Position numbers and translations under genes: made by a program. From Alsobacter ponti (GTDB lineage Bacteria > Pseudomonadota > Alphaproteobacteria > Rhizobiales > Beijerinckiaceae): a stretch of 64,000 nt of DNA. The DNA lies in NCBI RefSeq assembly GCF_024294805.1, contig NZ_JANCLU010000002.1, positions 124,001 to 188,000 of the forward strand. The letters run 5' to 3'. Below the pieces are notes generated by a model. That model made no database searches and was not told the DNA's origin. It saw only the letters and a program-made list of their open reading frames with translations. This document shows positions 1 to 11,998 of the stretch, in pieces. Every line of letters starts with the position of its first letter. Positions within the stretch are counted from its first letter, which is position 1.

Positions 1-562
1 CCATCGCCGCGCGAGCGTGCGAAGCCTCGCGCAGCCGTTCCTCCACGTCGAGGAGGAAGGACCGCCGCCGGTCCGCCAGGATCTGCGCCGTCGTTTCCGT
101 GCAGGCGCAGAACATGCCCGCGACGCTGCCGCTTTCGTCACGGACGGGGGAGTAGGAGAAGGTGAACCAGGTCTGCTCGTCGAAGCCCTTGCGGTTCATC
201 AGGAGCGGGAGATTTTCGCGGTAGCTCGCCTCGCCCGCCATGGCGGCGTCGATCAGGGGCGAGATGTCGGGCCAGATCTCGGACCAGATGTCGTAGAACC
301 GGCGGCCCAGCGCCAATGGGTGCTTGGCCCCCAGGATCTCCGCGTAGGGGTCGTTGTACAGGAAGCCGAGATCCGGCCCCCAGGCGACGAACATCGGGAA
401 CTTCGAGCCGAGGAGCAGGCCGACGACCGACCGCAGCGACTGTGGCCAGGTCTCCGGCGGCCCGAGCGGAGACTCCGACCAGTCATGCTCGCGCATGAGG
501 GCGCCCATCGCCCCGCCGCCGGCGAGGAACAACAGGGATTGGGGCCGCTCGGCGGGGGTCAT
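1..562 (-). CDS. PAS-domain sensor histidine kinase, N-terminal part (cut by window edge)
   Basis: Reading leftward from an ATG at 562, the frame stays open to the window edge (187 codons). The product begins MTPAERPQSLLF and continues through LGPPETWPQS, LLLGSKFPMFVAWGP and FLYNDPYAEILG, the N-terminal PAS signature shared by many alphaproteobacterial HWE/HisKA sensor kinases. A second stretch around ENLPLLMNRKGF and WFTFSYSPVRDESG fits the C-terminal beta-sheet of the PAS fold, and CACTETTAQ leads into a linker. The kinase and ATPase domains would lie beyond position 1, so the kinase assignment is from family knowledge. No membrane segment is seen in this portion, suggesting a cytosolic sensor. 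The ligand is unknown. Confidence 0.8.
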   Translation of the reverse strand, partial: MTPAERPQSLLFLAGGGAMGALMREHDWSESPLGPPETWPQSLRSVVGLLLGSKFPMFVAWGPDLGFLYNDPYAEILGAKHPLALGRRFYDIWSEIWPDISPLIDAAMAGEASYRENLPLLMNRKGFDEQTWFTFSYSPVRDESGSVAGMFCACTETTAQILADRRRSFLLDVEERLREASHARAAM

Positions 563-917
563 GTCGTTCCCTCGCGGCCCTGGCCAGACCCGCCGGACCC
601 CGCGCTTCGATGCTGGCTTTTATGACCGGCGCGCGGCCGCTCCGCCGGACGGACTGAGCCATCGACGCGGAAGGTCGGATCGGGCGGTGGCGGCAGGGGA
701 TGCTCCATGACCGGGTGGTTGGCACGTTCGTCCAAGTTGAGATGTCTGGCACGAACCGCGGCTTCAATCTACCCGAAGCCACCCGGGCGGTGGGAATATC
801 TCATTGCAATGTCACGAGAAAATGCTCTGCTCAAGCTCGCCGGGGCCGAGGCGGAATGCGCCCCGACCCCGACGAGAATGGCTGGCGCAGGCCAGCGGCG
901 GACGGTCCGGCAGGCCG
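563..917. other. 355-bp intergenic region, no gene recognised
   Basis: It lies between the start of the PAS kinase gene and the end of the small membrane-protein gene. No open frame here has convincing coding character or a recognisable product. Two TGGCACG strings (around 720 and 751) lack a matching -12 element. The promoter of the kinase gene is presumably here but cannot be placed. Confidence 0.5.
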
Positions 918-1322
918 TCAGCCGTGGGCCGGGTTCGGCCGCGGGAGCCGACGCAGGCTCTTCCACTCCAGCTGGGCGAGGATCAGCACCGCCGCGGCCT
1001 GCAGCAGGACGACCGCCTCGCCGACCGGGGTGACGGGGACCGCCAGAAGCAGTCCGACGCTGGCGGCGGCCCATCCCAAATTCCCGAGCACCACGAGCCA
1101 GCCGAGCGGCGACGTCAAGGAGGGGAGGCGGGCGGCGGCCAGCATCAGGAAGGCGCAGGGAAACAGGATGGCTCCCGCTGCGGTCAGGACGACGCCGGGG
1201 ATACCGAGGAGGGAGGCCAGTGAGGGCGCGAAGCCCACGAGGACGACGCCCATCGCGGCGCAGGTGGCGGCGTCGATGACCAGCACGGTTTCGAGGGGCA
1301 GGGCGGACAGCTGCGTGCGCAT
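918..1322 (-). CDS. Small four-helix integral membrane protein, unknown function
   Basis: The 134-residue product is almost entirely hydrophobic. Four probable transmembrane helices lie at about residues 12-35, 42-65, 73-93 and 97-118, followed by a short basic tail (KSLRRLPRP). The ATG at 1322 is preceded by GGAG at a suitable distance. No catalytic or binding motif is visible. It stands alone, divergent from the XRE regulator gene that starts 128 bp away, and the two may share a control region. I do not recognise a characterised family. It resembles the many short DoxX-like or DUF-type four-helix proteins of proteobacteria only in layout. Confidence 0.65.
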   Translation of the reverse strand: MRTQLSALPLETVLVIDAATCAAMGVVLVGFAPSLASLLGIPGVVLTAAGAILFPCAFLMLAAARLPSLTSPLGWLVVLGNLGWAAASVGLLLAVPVTPVGEAVVLLQAAAVLILAQLEWKSLRRLPRPNPAHG

Positions 1323-1449
1323 CGTTGATCTCCGTGGTTGTCCGGCTCGGTGTGGGCCGGGAATGACCTCAGATCAGCGCGGCGCCGTCCGCCAGTCGAT
1401 TACCTCGCAGGTCATGGAGCCTGCGCCGGGAGGGCGGTAGGATGCGCTC

Positions 1450-2253
1450 ATGTCCATCGCTGCCTCACCATCCCCCGCCAATTTCGGCCTGCTGCTCCGC
1501 GACTGGCGTCAGCGCCGGCGCATCAGCCAGCTCGACCTGGCGCTCGAGGCGGAAATTTCCTCGCGCCATCTGAGCTTTATCGAGACGGGCCGCGCCCGGC
1601 CGAGCCGCGAGATGGTGCTGCGGCTCGCCGAGCAGCTCGACGTTCCGCTGCGGGAGCGCAACGCCCTGCTGCTGGCCGCGGGCTTCGCCCCGGTCTACCC
1701 CGAGCGCCGGCTCGACGACCCCGTGCTGAAGCCGGTCCGGGACATGATCGGGCGCGTGCTCAAGGGCCACGAGCCCTTTCCCGCCGTCGCCATCGACCGG
1801 CACTGGACGCTCGTGGCGGCCAACGCCGCCGTCGCCCCGCTGCTCGCCGGGGCGAGCGAGACGCTGCTCGCGCCGCCGGTCAACGTGCTGCGTTTGAGCC
1901 TGCATCCCGAGGGGCTGGCCCCCCGGATCGCCAACCTGCCCGAGTGGCGTCACCACCTCCTGTCGCGGCTGCGGCGGCAGGTGGCGGAGAGCGGCGATCC
2001 CGTCCTGGCGGCCCTTCAGGACGAGCTGCTGTCCTATCCGGTGCCGCATTCCGACCGGTCGCCTTCCATGGCGGAGGAGGTGGCGGAGATCGCCATCCCG
2101 CTCCAGATCGCGACGCCGGGCGGCGTCCTGAGCTTCCTGGGGACGTCGATGGTGTTCGGGACGCCCCGGGACGTGACCGTTTCGGAGATCGCCATCGAGG
2201 CCTTCCTGCCGGCCGACGAGGCCACGGCGAACGCGCTCTCGGCCGCCCGCTGA
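1450..2253 (+). CDS. XRE-family regulator with MmyB-type ligand-binding domain
   Basis: The N-terminal helix-turn-helix (about residues 10-70) reads LLRDWRQRRRISQLDLALEA, then SSRHLSFIETGRARPSREMV, a textbook Cro/CI-type HTH. The following region (about residues 90-260) contains PFPAVAIDRHWTLVAANAA, the hallmark of the MmyB-like transcription-regulator ligand-binding domain, which has a PAS-like fold and binds a small, often fatty-acid-like ligand in characterised members. Length (267 aa) is normal for the family. These regulators usually control an adjacent dehydrogenase or hydrolase; here the neighbours are a divergent membrane protein and the downstream LssY-C gene, so the target is uncertain. 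Family assignment is firm; ligand and regulon are not readable. Confidence 0.9.
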   Translation: MSIAASPSPANFGLLLRDWRQRRRISQLDLALEAEISSRHLSFIETGRARPSREMVLRLAEQLDVPLRERNALLLAAGFAPVYPERRLDDPVLKPVRDMIGRVLKGHEPFPAVAIDRHWTLVAANAAVAPLLAGASETLLAPPVNVLRLSLHPEGLAPRIANLPEWRHHLLSRLRRQVAESGDPVLAALQDELLSYPVPHSDRSPSMAEEVAEIAIPLQIATPGGVLSFLGTSMVFGTPRDVTVSEIAIEAFLPADEATANALSAAR

Positions 2254-2378
2254 TCTTTGTCTTCCAACGTTCGTCGAGCGGAAACCGGATCTACCGGCCC
2301 GTTTCCGCGCGAGTTTCGCGTGAACACGGCCGAGTTCAAGGCTATATTCCGGAACAACGCAACGAAGGTGACATTCCA

Positions 2379-2447
2379 ATGTCAGCCGTGCCGCCCCATT
2401 CGCCCGGACAGGCCGCCGAACCGGCGATCAGCCCATGCGGCTGCTGA
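2379..2447 (+). CDS. Possible 22-codon leader ORF overlapping the LssY-C gene start
   Basis: ATG at 2379 is preceded by GAAGGTGA, 7 nt upstream, and by a TATATT hexamer at 2343-2348 that could be a -10 element. The short product (MSAVPPHSPGQA...) ends with TGA at 2445-2447, 13 nt inside the next gene, whose own ATG at 2435 lacks a clear ribosome-binding site. That arrangement suggests translational coupling. No similarity is recognised and such short frames arise by chance in GC-rich DNA. Confidence 0.25.
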   Translation: MSAVPPHSPGQAAEPAISPCGC

Positions 2448-3265
2448 AGCGCCTCTTCCAGCGCCTGCTGGTCGCGCTGCTGGGCGTCGCGACGGTCTGG
2501 CTGATCCTGGTCGTCTTCTTCGACGTCGCCGACCGCAAGCTGCCCCTCGTCCTGGCGCTCGCCGCCACCTATGGCGTCGCCGCCTACCTGGTGCTGCCGC
2601 GCGTGATCCGCCTCGGCGCACGCATCCTGCAACGCGGGCGTGTGCCCTCCTACACGCTGACCGGGGACGGGCTGCCCGGCGATCCGGTCAACGTCGCCCT
2701 CATCGGCACCTTCGGCGAGCTGCAGGAGGCCTTCCGGCGCGCCGGCTGGGTGCGGGCGGCCCCTCTGGGGCTGGCGTCGTCGTGGAAGATGGCGCAGGCC
2801 TTCGTGCTGGATCGCCCCTATCCGGACGCGCCGTTCAGCACGCTCTTCCTGCTGGACCGGGGGCAGGACGTCGGCTTCCAGCGCTCCATCGACGACAGCC
2901 CGCGCAAGCGCCATCACGTGCGCTTCTGGGGCATCCCGGCGAACGAGGCGGAGCACACGCTGAACACGCCGGAGTTCTGGCGCGGCTCGCGGCGTCCCGG
3001 CGACGGGGAGCCGGCGCTGTGGCTCGGCGCGGTGACCAAGGACACCGGCCTCGCACTCACGCGGCTGAGCTTCCAGATCACCCACGCCACCGACGGCGAC
3101 ACCAACGCCGAGCGCGACTTCCTGATGGACAGGCTCGCCGAGGCCGGCGCGATCGGCCCCGCGCGCTCCTACAAGCCCGGCGAGCGCGTCGCCATCGGCA
3201 AGGTCAACCGCTACGTCACCGACGGGGTGATCGCGGTGGCCGACATTCTGCGCCCGGACGCCTGA
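2435..3265 (+). CDS. LssY C-terminal-domain membrane protein
   Basis: The 276-residue protein starts with two hydrophobic helices (about residues 8-29 and 36-56), followed by a soluble domain with GDPVNVALIGTFGELQEAFR, GWVRAAP, RKRHHVRFWG, LWLGAVTKDTG and HATDGDTNAERDFL. These match the conserved core of the LssY C-terminal domain, also found fused to PAP2 phosphatases and DedA proteins. Here the domain occurs alone with a short membrane anchor. The domain's biochemical function is not established; the first member described is from the Legionella lss secretion locus. Residues near 250-270 (VNRYVTDGVIAVADI) complete the domain. The start at 2435 may depend on coupling to the upstream mini-ORF. 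Confidence 0.85.
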   Translation: MRLLKRLFQRLLVALLGVATVWLILVVFFDVADRKLPLVLALAATYGVAAYLVLPRVIRLGARILQRGRVPSYTLTGDGLPGDPVNVALIGTFGELQEAFRRAGWVRAAPLGLASSWKMAQAFVLDRPYPDAPFSTLFLLDRGQDVGFQRSIDDSPRKRHHVRFWGIPANEAEHTLNTPEFWRGSRRPGDGEPALWLGAVTKDTGLALTRLSFQITHATDGDTNAERDFLMDRLAEAGAIGPARSYKPGERVAIGKVNRYVTDGVIAVADILRPDA

Positions 3266-3280
3266 GCGCCCGGGCGAAGA

Positions 3281-3949
3281 TCAGTTCGCCGCGAAGCAGT
3301 AGAGCAGGCCGTTTCCGCCGGTGCGCAGGAGAGCCGGCGGGCTGCATCCGGCGGAGGGATGCGAGGCGTTCCACGACGACGACTCGCCGCCCGTGCCCAT
3401 GCGGTCGAAATGGCCCAGCATGGCGGAGCCCTCGCCGTTCTTGGTCCAGTTGCCGCAGGTGAGGTCCTTGTCCGGCGGCGGAGCGGTGCCGTTGGCGAGG
3501 CTTCCCGTCATGATGTCGTGGTAGTTCACCACCATGGGGCGCGAGGGGATCTTGCGCGCCAGTTCCGTCAGGCCCGACTCGACGGTGATGTTGTTGCGCT
3601 CGGGATTGTGCAGGTCGTCGACATTGGCGGCGATCTGCATGCCGACGGCGTTCACCCACGGGCCCTTGCCGATGCGGTCGCGCGCGTTGACGGCGGGCTT
3701 GCCGCCGATCGCCTGCTGGCTGAGATAGGCGCGCCATGTTTTCGCGCCGGCTCCCGCGGTCGTCGCGAGGTCCTGGCACAATTTGTCGGCGCCTTCGAGC
3801 CCGCCCAGATTGGCCCCGTCGGGGCCGCCCTTGCTGGTGATGAAGAACGTCATGTTGGGAAACTGCGGCGGCGGAGGCTGCTGCGCGGACGCGGAGCCCC
3901 CAAGGCCGACGACGCAGGCGACAATGGCCAATTGAACGGTAGTCCGCAT
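3281..3949 (-). CDS. Secreted lectin-like protein (C-type-lectin/endostatin-like fold)
   Basis: Residues 1-23 form a Sec signal peptide ending SASAQQ, followed by a proline-rich spacer (QPPPPQFP). The mature region reads FFITSKGGPDGANLGGLEGADKLCQ, then WRAYLSQQ, and ends with CSPPALLRTGGNGLLYCF. The order (GGxxGAD..C, W+AYLS, paired C-terminal cysteines) fits the secreted bacterial proteins usually labelled lectin, with a C-type-lectin or endostatin-like fold. Four cysteines in the mature part could form two disulfides in the periplasm. Length 222 aa. No linked carbohydrate genes are present, so any ligand is unknown. It ends 15 bp from the convergent LssY-C gene. Confidence 0.6.
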   Translation of the reverse strand: MRTTVQLAIVACVVGLGGSASAQQPPPPQFPNMTFFITSKGGPDGANLGGLEGADKLCQDLATTAGAGAKTWRAYLSQQAIGGKPAVNARDRIGKGPWVNAVGMQIAANVDDLHNPERNNITVESGLTELARKIPSRPMVVNYHDIMTGSLANGTAPPPDKDLTCGNWTKNGEGSAMLGHFDRMGTGGESSSWNASHPSAGCSPPALLRTGGNGLLYCFAAN

Positions 3950-4220
3950 TCCGATCCCTCCCCCGTGTGGCGACGTGATCCGACACTATTGTCGCGTCGT
4001 CGCGCGTCACCCGACGACGATGATGGCGGGAGAGATAGCGCGCAACCGGTCGATCGAGTCCCGGGCGCGGAATTCGTCGTCAAATCGTGTGTGGCGGGAT
4101 CAAGTTGCCGTGACAGCGCCGTGATGAATTACACCGTGCGAAGGCTTTACAGCAGTTTCGTCCGACGATGTTTGGCGGCGCAGCCGGATGTTGTCGGACA
4201 GGAAAGCCGGAAATTGTCGG

Positions 4221-4817
4221 TCAAGTCTTCGGGTCGGGCTTCATATAGTCGGGCAGCACATCGAGATACGCCTGGCCCCAGTCGGCCTTGCCGACATCCT
4301 GGTCGTCGAACAGCGGGGTGGAGTGGGAAGGCTCCAGCATCGCCATCTTGTGGACGTGCCGGGAACAGTTCGGATGGATGTCGCTCGCCTCGACGCGCAC
4401 GAAAGCCTGCGCCGCCTTCACGCGCCCGAGCAAGGGATGGCGCTCGTCGATACGCGCGGTGCCGTTGACGCGCAACCGCGACTGCTTCTCGAAGTCGATG
4501 AAGAGGAGGTCCACCCGGCCCGTGCCGGCGATATTGCCGGCGGAGAGGTAGAGGCCGTTGCCCTCGAACAGCGGGAAGGTGATTTCCGCCTCTCCGGTCA
4601 CCCGGACGAACCCACGCGGGCCGCCCTTGTACGAGCACTGCGGGCGTCCGTTCCTGTCGACGGTCGCGAGGAAGAAGAACTGGGCATTGTCGATGAAGGC
4701 GCGGTCGGCTTCCGTGAATTTATTGCGGAAGGCCCGCTCGCGCACCTTGTCGGCCAGTCGACGCGTCTGAAACCGCTCCTGCAGCACCCGCATTTCGTCG
4801 GTGAGGAAATCGTCCAC
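4221..4817 (-). CDS. Pyridoxamine 5'-phosphate oxidase-like flavin-binding protein
   Basis: The product contains AQFFFLATVDRNGRPQCSYKGG and GNGLYLSAGNIAGTGRVDLLFIDF, the split-barrel FMN-binding core of PNPOx-like proteins. These act as FMN- or F420-type oxidoreductases or as general stress proteins; the specific substrate cannot be inferred. I place the start at a GTG (4815-4817, giving MDDFLTDEMRVLQ) because a strong ribosome-binding site, GAGGGGGGA, lies 7 nt upstream; a longer in-frame ATG at 4901 has no such signal. That gives 198 residues, normal for this family. It is followed by about 270 bp of apparently empty DNA and stands alone between the lectin-like gene and copA. Confidence 0.8.
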   Translation of the reverse strand: MDDFLTDEMRVLQERFQTRRLADKVRERAFRNKFTEADRAFIDNAQFFFLATVDRNGRPQCSYKGGPRGFVRVTGEAEITFPLFEGNGLYLSAGNIAGTGRVDLLFIDFEKQSRLRVNGTARIDERHPLLGRVKAAQAFVRVEASDIHPNCSRHVHKMAMLEPSHSTPLFDDQDVGKADWGQAYLDVLPDYMKPDPKT

Positions 4818-4976
4818 GGCAGCGTCCCCCCTCGGCGAAAGAGCGACGCAGGACGCGGCGATCTCTCCCGCACAGGCGAAATGTACAGCAGTCCGACCCA
4901 ACCCAAAATCGCGGCCCGAGCCGCGCCGGACGGGGCCTCCGCCGGGCGACGCGATGCCGCCCGGCGGAGGCCGATC

Positions 4977-7460
<2,484 letters not shown>

Positions 7461-7493
7461 CGTCGATCCTCCTAACGCTTCGGCAAACCCTGC

Positions 7494-7517
7494 ACCTTCC
7501 CATCGTGGTAAGGTCAA
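7494..7517 (-). promoter_or_regulatory. CueR-type operator/promoter of copA
   Basis: On the minus strand TTGACC (7517-7512) is followed by a near-perfect inverted repeat, ACCTT-acc-acgat-ggg-AAGGT (7514-7494), the arrangement recognised by MerR-family copper regulators, which untwist a 19-20 bp spacer. The -10 element is GC-rich (AGGGTT or CAGGGT) and less certain. Transcription would lead to the copA ATG at 7460. Confidence 0.75.
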
Positions 7518-7559
7518 CACCCCATTTTGTGCGCTCTCCGCGGCCGAGCGAGCCGCGCC

Positions 7560-7590
7560 TTGACCTTCCCACGTTGGGAACCCTTATGAT
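7560..7590 (+). promoter_or_regulatory. cueR promoter with 19-bp spacer and MerR-type dyad
   Basis: TTGACC (7560-7565) and TATGAT (7585-7590) are separated by 19 bp, the over-long spacer typical of MerR-activated promoters. The spacer begins with the palindrome TTCCCA-CGT-TGGGAA (7566-7580). It lies 28 bp before the cueR ATG, implying autoregulation. Confidence 0.8.
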
Positions 7591-7618
7591 GGGCATTCCA
7601 CCCATCGAGGGGCCTTCC

Positions 7619-8053
7619 ATGAACATCGGCGACGCAGCGGCGGCCTCGGGGCTGTCGGCCAAGATGGTGCGTTACTACGAGGCGATCGGCCTGGTCGCGC
7701 CGGCCCTGCGGACGGAGGCCGGCTACCGCGTCTACGGCAGCGACGATATCCACACGCTCCGTTTCATCAAGCGCGCGAGGTCGCTCGGGTTCTCGATGGA
7801 GAAGACCGGCGAGCTTCTCCAGCTCTGGCGCGACAGGGACCGGTCGAGCGCCGACGTGAAGGCGGTGGCGCTGGAACACGTCGCGGAGCTCGAGCGCAAG
7901 ATCGCCGAACTGCGCGGCATGGCCGACACGCTCCAGCATCTGGCGAGCCACTGCCACGGCGACCACCGGCCGGGCTGCCCGATCCTGCGCGACCTCTCCG
8001 CCAACGCCGCGCCGCCGGCTCCGGTCACGGCCCCGCGCCGGCGCCGGACGTAG
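7619..8053 (+). CDS. cueR: MerR-family copper-responsive regulator
   Basis: Senses Cu(I) and activates copA. The product (144 aa from the ATG at 7619, preceded by GAGGGG) begins MNIGDAAAASGLSAKMVRYY, the MerR winged-helix, followed by the dimerisation helix (about residues 75-108) and a metal-binding loop HCHGDHRPGCP. The two loop cysteines are separated by seven residues, as in Cu(I)-sensing CueR, and the helix carries SSADVK, where CueR also has serine rather than the cysteine of divalent-metal sensors. The open frame extends upstream to 7505, but those codons run through the promoter and have no start signal. It is divergent from copA with paired operators. Confidence 0.93.
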   Translation: MNIGDAAAASGLSAKMVRYYEAIGLVAPALRTEAGYRVYGSDDIHTLRFIKRARSLGFSMEKTGELLQLWRDRDRSSADVKAVALEHVAELERKIAELRGMADTLQHLASHCHGDHRPGCPILRDLSANAAPPAPVTAPRRRRT

Positions 8054-8079
8054 CGCGGGCCATCGTCCTTCGGCCCGCC

Positions 8080-8895
8080 TCAGCCGATCCAGATTGGCGC
8101 GACGAGCTGGCGGACCATGGCGATGGCGCTCAGCGCGGCCAGCCAGCTCGAGCGCGGGTTGAGCGGCGAGGGCTGGTTCGCGACGTCGATGGCCATCGTG
8201 CCGGACGCCGCCGTGACCTCGATGCGATGCTGAGTCATCTCCGCGTGCGGGTCGGCGATAATGCGCACCTGCACGCGGTCGGGAGAGCCCACGAGGGTCG
8301 CGAGCGTCAGCGAGACGTTCACGTTGGAGGGAAACCCCGCGATGGCGTCCCGCGCGCTGCCCTCAAAGATCACGCGCGCCTCGGCGAGGCCGGCCAGATC
8401 GAGCGGATGCTCGTCGAGGTAGGGCGAGCCCGCCAGCGCGCGGGGATGCTTGCGGGTCGTGATGCGGACCGTCTCGACGCCGGCTTCCATGGCGGCGCGA
8501 ATGCCGTCGAGCCCGGCGATGGCTCCGGAGGGGAGGTAGATCTTGCGCCCATGCGCCGTCGCGGCATCCTTCAGGCGGGCGAGCAGCGCGGCGTCCCCCA
8601 GCGCGCCGGTGCTCATCAGGATGACGTCGCAGCCGGCTTCGAGCAGCGGCAGGGCGTGCTCGCGCACGGCCGATGCGCCCGCCGCCTCGACGATGAGACG
8701 GGCGCCCAGCGCGGGCAGGGCCGACGGGGCATCGAGCGCCGCGCAGTCGCACGCGCGCGCCAGGCATTCCAGGTCGTCCGACAGGCGCCGCCCGGCGATC
8801 CCGACGAGCCGCGCGCCGGGAACCTGGCCCGATCCGAGCGCCTGCGCGATGGCATGGCCGAGCGCGCCGTGGCCGAGGACGCCCACCCCGGTCAT
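8080..8895 (-). CDS. L-aspartate dehydrogenase family protein
   Basis: NAD(P)-dependent oxidation of an amino acid (aspartate in characterised members) to an imino/keto acid plus ammonia. The 271-residue product starts MTGVGVLGHGALGHAIAQAL, a Rossmann motif, and continues with LIVEAAGASAVREHALPLL, DVILMSTGAL, YLPSGAIAGLDGI, TTRKHP and VFEGSARDAIAGFPSNVNVSLTLAL-like sequence, all typical of the AspDH/NadX family (usual length about 265). It is the last gene of the nine-gene operon, overlapping the hydrolase stop by ATGA. A housekeeping NadX would sit beside nadA/nadC, so here a catabolic role, freeing ammonia from an aspartate-like product, is more likely (inference). Confidence 0.85.
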   Translation of the reverse strand: MTGVGVLGHGALGHAIAQALGSGQVPGARLVGIAGRRLSDDLECLARACDCAALDAPSALPALGARLIVEAAGASAVREHALPLLEAGCDVILMSTGALGDAALLARLKDAATAHGRKIYLPSGAIAGLDGIRAAMEAGVETVRITTRKHPRALAGSPYLDEHPLDLAGLAEARVIFEGSARDAIAGFPSNVNVSLTLATLVGSPDRVQVRIIADPHAEMTQHRIEVTAASGTMAIDVANQPSPLNPRSSWLAALSAIAMVRQLVAPIWIG

Positions 8896-9719
8896 GACGG
8901 AAGCTCCTGCCGGTGCAGAAAGTCGAGCGTCATCGCGTTGAAGGTCTCCGCGCGCTCGAAATAGACCGAGTGTCCCGCCCGGGGGACGACGTGGCGTTCG
9001 CAATTCGCCATGACCCCGGCGAGGATGGAGACGTTCCCGGGCGGGCAGATGAGGTCTTCTTCCCCGACCATCGCCAATGTCGGGCGGTCGATGGCGGCGA
9101 TGTCGGCGGGGGAGCGGACCCGCATGGCGTCGAGCGCGGCGCGCACCGCGGCGCGGTCGAAGGTTCCGCTGGCGCGGTCGATGTCCACGAACATGCGATG
9201 CAATTCGGGCTGTTCCTCGGCCATCCGCGCGCCCGCGGCGGGCTGGATGCCGGCGGCCCGCCAGGCCTGGATGCGGGGGTCGGCGGCGGTGTCGCCCAGG
9301 GACCGCAATCCGGCGTGCCGCAGCGTGCCGGTCGATCCGCACAGGACGAGCGCGTCGACGCGGCCCGGATAAGCGAGAGCGAACTCCATCGCCGTCCACC
9401 CGCCCATGGACTGGCCGACGATCGATGCCGTCTCCACGCGCAGATGATCGAGAAGGCAGCGCAGGTCGCTCGCGAAGCAGGGGGGCCGAGGCGCGCCCGA
9501 GGAGTCCCACGACGGATCGAAGCCGCGATGGCTGAACGCGACGCAGCGGAAATGCCGGCTGAAGGCGCCGACCTGCTGCCACCACGACCGTTGGTTTCCG
9601 CCGAGCCCGTGCGCGAACACGACGACGGGGCCCGCCCCTTGAACCGTGTAGGCGACGGAGCCGTCGGGCACGCTCACGTGCCCGGTTTCGACGTCTTCGC
9701 CCTGGTGGGATGAGCCCAT
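8892..9719 (-). CDS. Alpha/beta hydrolase (3-oxoadipate-enol-lactonase-like)
   Basis: A 275-residue cytosolic serine hydrolase with the oxyanion HG (residues 37-38, FAHGLGG), nucleophile elbow GQSMGG (Ser104), an acidic residue in EEDLICPP, and the catalytic histidine in AGHSVYFE near residue 255. The motif order and the PDGSVAYTVQG start resemble enol-lactonases and carboxyl-esterases of the PcaD group. I choose the ATG at 9719; the frame is open further upstream but into the enolase-superfamily gene. Within the operon it may open a lactone or hydrolyse an ester or amide made by its neighbours (inference). Confidence 0.85.
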   Translation of the reverse strand: MGSSHQGEDVETGHVSVPDGSVAYTVQGAGPVVVFAHGLGGNQRSWWQQVGAFSRHFRCVAFSHRGFDPSWDSSGAPRPPCFASDLRCLLDHLRVETASIVGQSMGGWTAMEFALAYPGRVDALVLCGSTGTLRHAGLRSLGDTAADPRIQAWRAAGIQPAAGARMAEEQPELHRMFVDIDRASGTFDRAAVRAALDAMRVRSPADIAAIDRPTLAMVGEEDLICPPGNVSILAGVMANCERHVVPRAGHSVYFERAETFNAMTLDFLHRQELPS

Positions 9720-9742
9720 GACAGCACCCGTGCCTCTCGGCG

Positions 9743-10873
9743 TTATTGGACGAGGTCGCCCTGCTTGCCGTTGAGCGCGGCATAGTGCGCGAGCTTGTCC
9801 TCGTCGACCTCGACGCCCAGGCCCGGCCCGGCGGGCGCGCGCATCGCGCCGTCTTTGATGGCGAATGGCGTTGTGACGATGTCGTCTTCCATCAGGTAGT
9901 AGACGGTGTCGATGGCGTGCCTGATCTCCGGCATCGCGCTCGCCAGATGCAGGTGGCAGGCGGTCGAGATCCCGAGCTCTCCGCCGCTGTGCAGGTTCAT
10001 CCCGATGCCGAACGCGTCGCACAGCGCGCCGAGCCGTCGGACCGCGTTGATGCCGCCCCATTTGTGAACGTCGCCGTGGATCACGTCGATGGCGCCCAGG
10101 CGCACCGCCGGAGCGAACTCCTCCAGCCGCACGACGCACATGTTCGTGCACAGCGGCATGCCGGTCGTCTGCCGCACGCGCGCCATGCCCTCCAGCCCCG
10201 CGCAGGGGTCTTCGAGATATTCCAGGTCGAACGGCGCGAGCGCCTTCGCGCCGGCGATGGAGTCGGTGACGGACCAGACCGCGTTCGGATCGATCCGCAG
10301 GCGCACGTCGGGCATCCGCTCGCGCATGGCCGCGACGGTGGCGACGTCGCGGCGCATGTCGGAGGAGCCCTTGAGCTTCAGCGCCGAGAACCCGTAGCGG
10401 GCGCGGAACTCGCTCGAAGCCTCCGCCATGGCCCGGGGGTCGGAGGCCGACGCGCCCGGCGGCAGCAGTCCCGGCGTCACCACGCCCGTCACCGCCACCG
10501 TGTCGCGGACGCTGCCGCCGATCATGTCGGTCAGCGACATTCCCGCGGCCTTGCCCATCAGGTCGTGGCAGGCCATCTCGATCCCGGCGAGGGCGGCGTA
10601 GCCGACATAGCCGTAGAAGAACGGCGTCATGTAGAGGCGGGCGCGCAGCCGCTCCACGTCGCAGGGATTCCAGCCGACGAGGAGGTCGCGGCAGCGTTCG
10701 ACGATCGCCGCCGTGGGCCTGCCGCGGAAGGTCTCTCCCCAGCCCACGAGGCCCGTGTCGGTCCGCAGGCGAAGCACCGTCCGCGTCGTTCCCACGCGCT
10801 TGTCGAACGAGGTCTTGAAGGCGCTCGTATAGGGGACGTTGACGGTCCAGACGTCGAGCTCGGCGATCCGCAT
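9743..10873 (-). CDS. Enolase-superfamily enzyme, glucarate-dehydratase-like subgroup
   Basis: Abstracts the proton alpha to a carboxylate, stabilising an enolate on Mg2+. In the 376-residue product the KxK catalytic motif is K166-L-K168 (ALKLKG), and metal ligands are D195 (RIDPN), E221 (YLEDP) and N244 (LCTNM). Asparagine as third ligand is the glucarate-dehydratase pattern rather than the Glu of mandelate racemase. H295 (MNLHSGGELG) is the second base. The N-terminal capping domain (1-125) is intact. The likely reaction is dehydration of a sugar acid or amino-acid-like substrate. The start at 10873 follows AAGGAGA. It ends 24 bp before the hydrolase gene. Confidence 0.88.
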   Translation of the reverse strand: MRIAELDVWTVNVPYTSAFKTSFDKRVGTTRTVLRLRTDTGLVGWGETFRGRPTAAIVERCRDLLVGWNPCDVERLRARLYMTPFFYGYVGYAALAGIEMACHDLMGKAAGMSLTDMIGGSVRDTVAVTGVVTPGLLPPGASASDPRAMAEASSEFRARYGFSALKLKGSSDMRRDVATVAAMRERMPDVRLRIDPNAVWSVTDSIAGAKALAPFDLEYLEDPCAGLEGMARVRQTTGMPLCTNMCVVRLEEFAPAVRLGAIDVIHGDVHKWGGINAVRRLGALCDAFGIGMNLHSGGELGISTACHLHLASAMPEIRHAIDTVYYLMEDDIVTTPFAIKDGAMRAPAGPGLGVEVDEDKLAHYAALNGKQGDLVQ

Positions 10874-10886
10874 GTCGTGTGTCTCC

Positions 10887-11984
<1,098 letters not shown>

Positions 11985-11998
11985 CTCCGGCTCCTGCG

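Noticed and set aside
718-770. Two TGGCACG strings that look like -24 elements of sigma-54 promoters
   Set aside because: At the required spacing the -12 positions read TCCAA and GCGGC, not TTGCW, and no gene follows in the right place.
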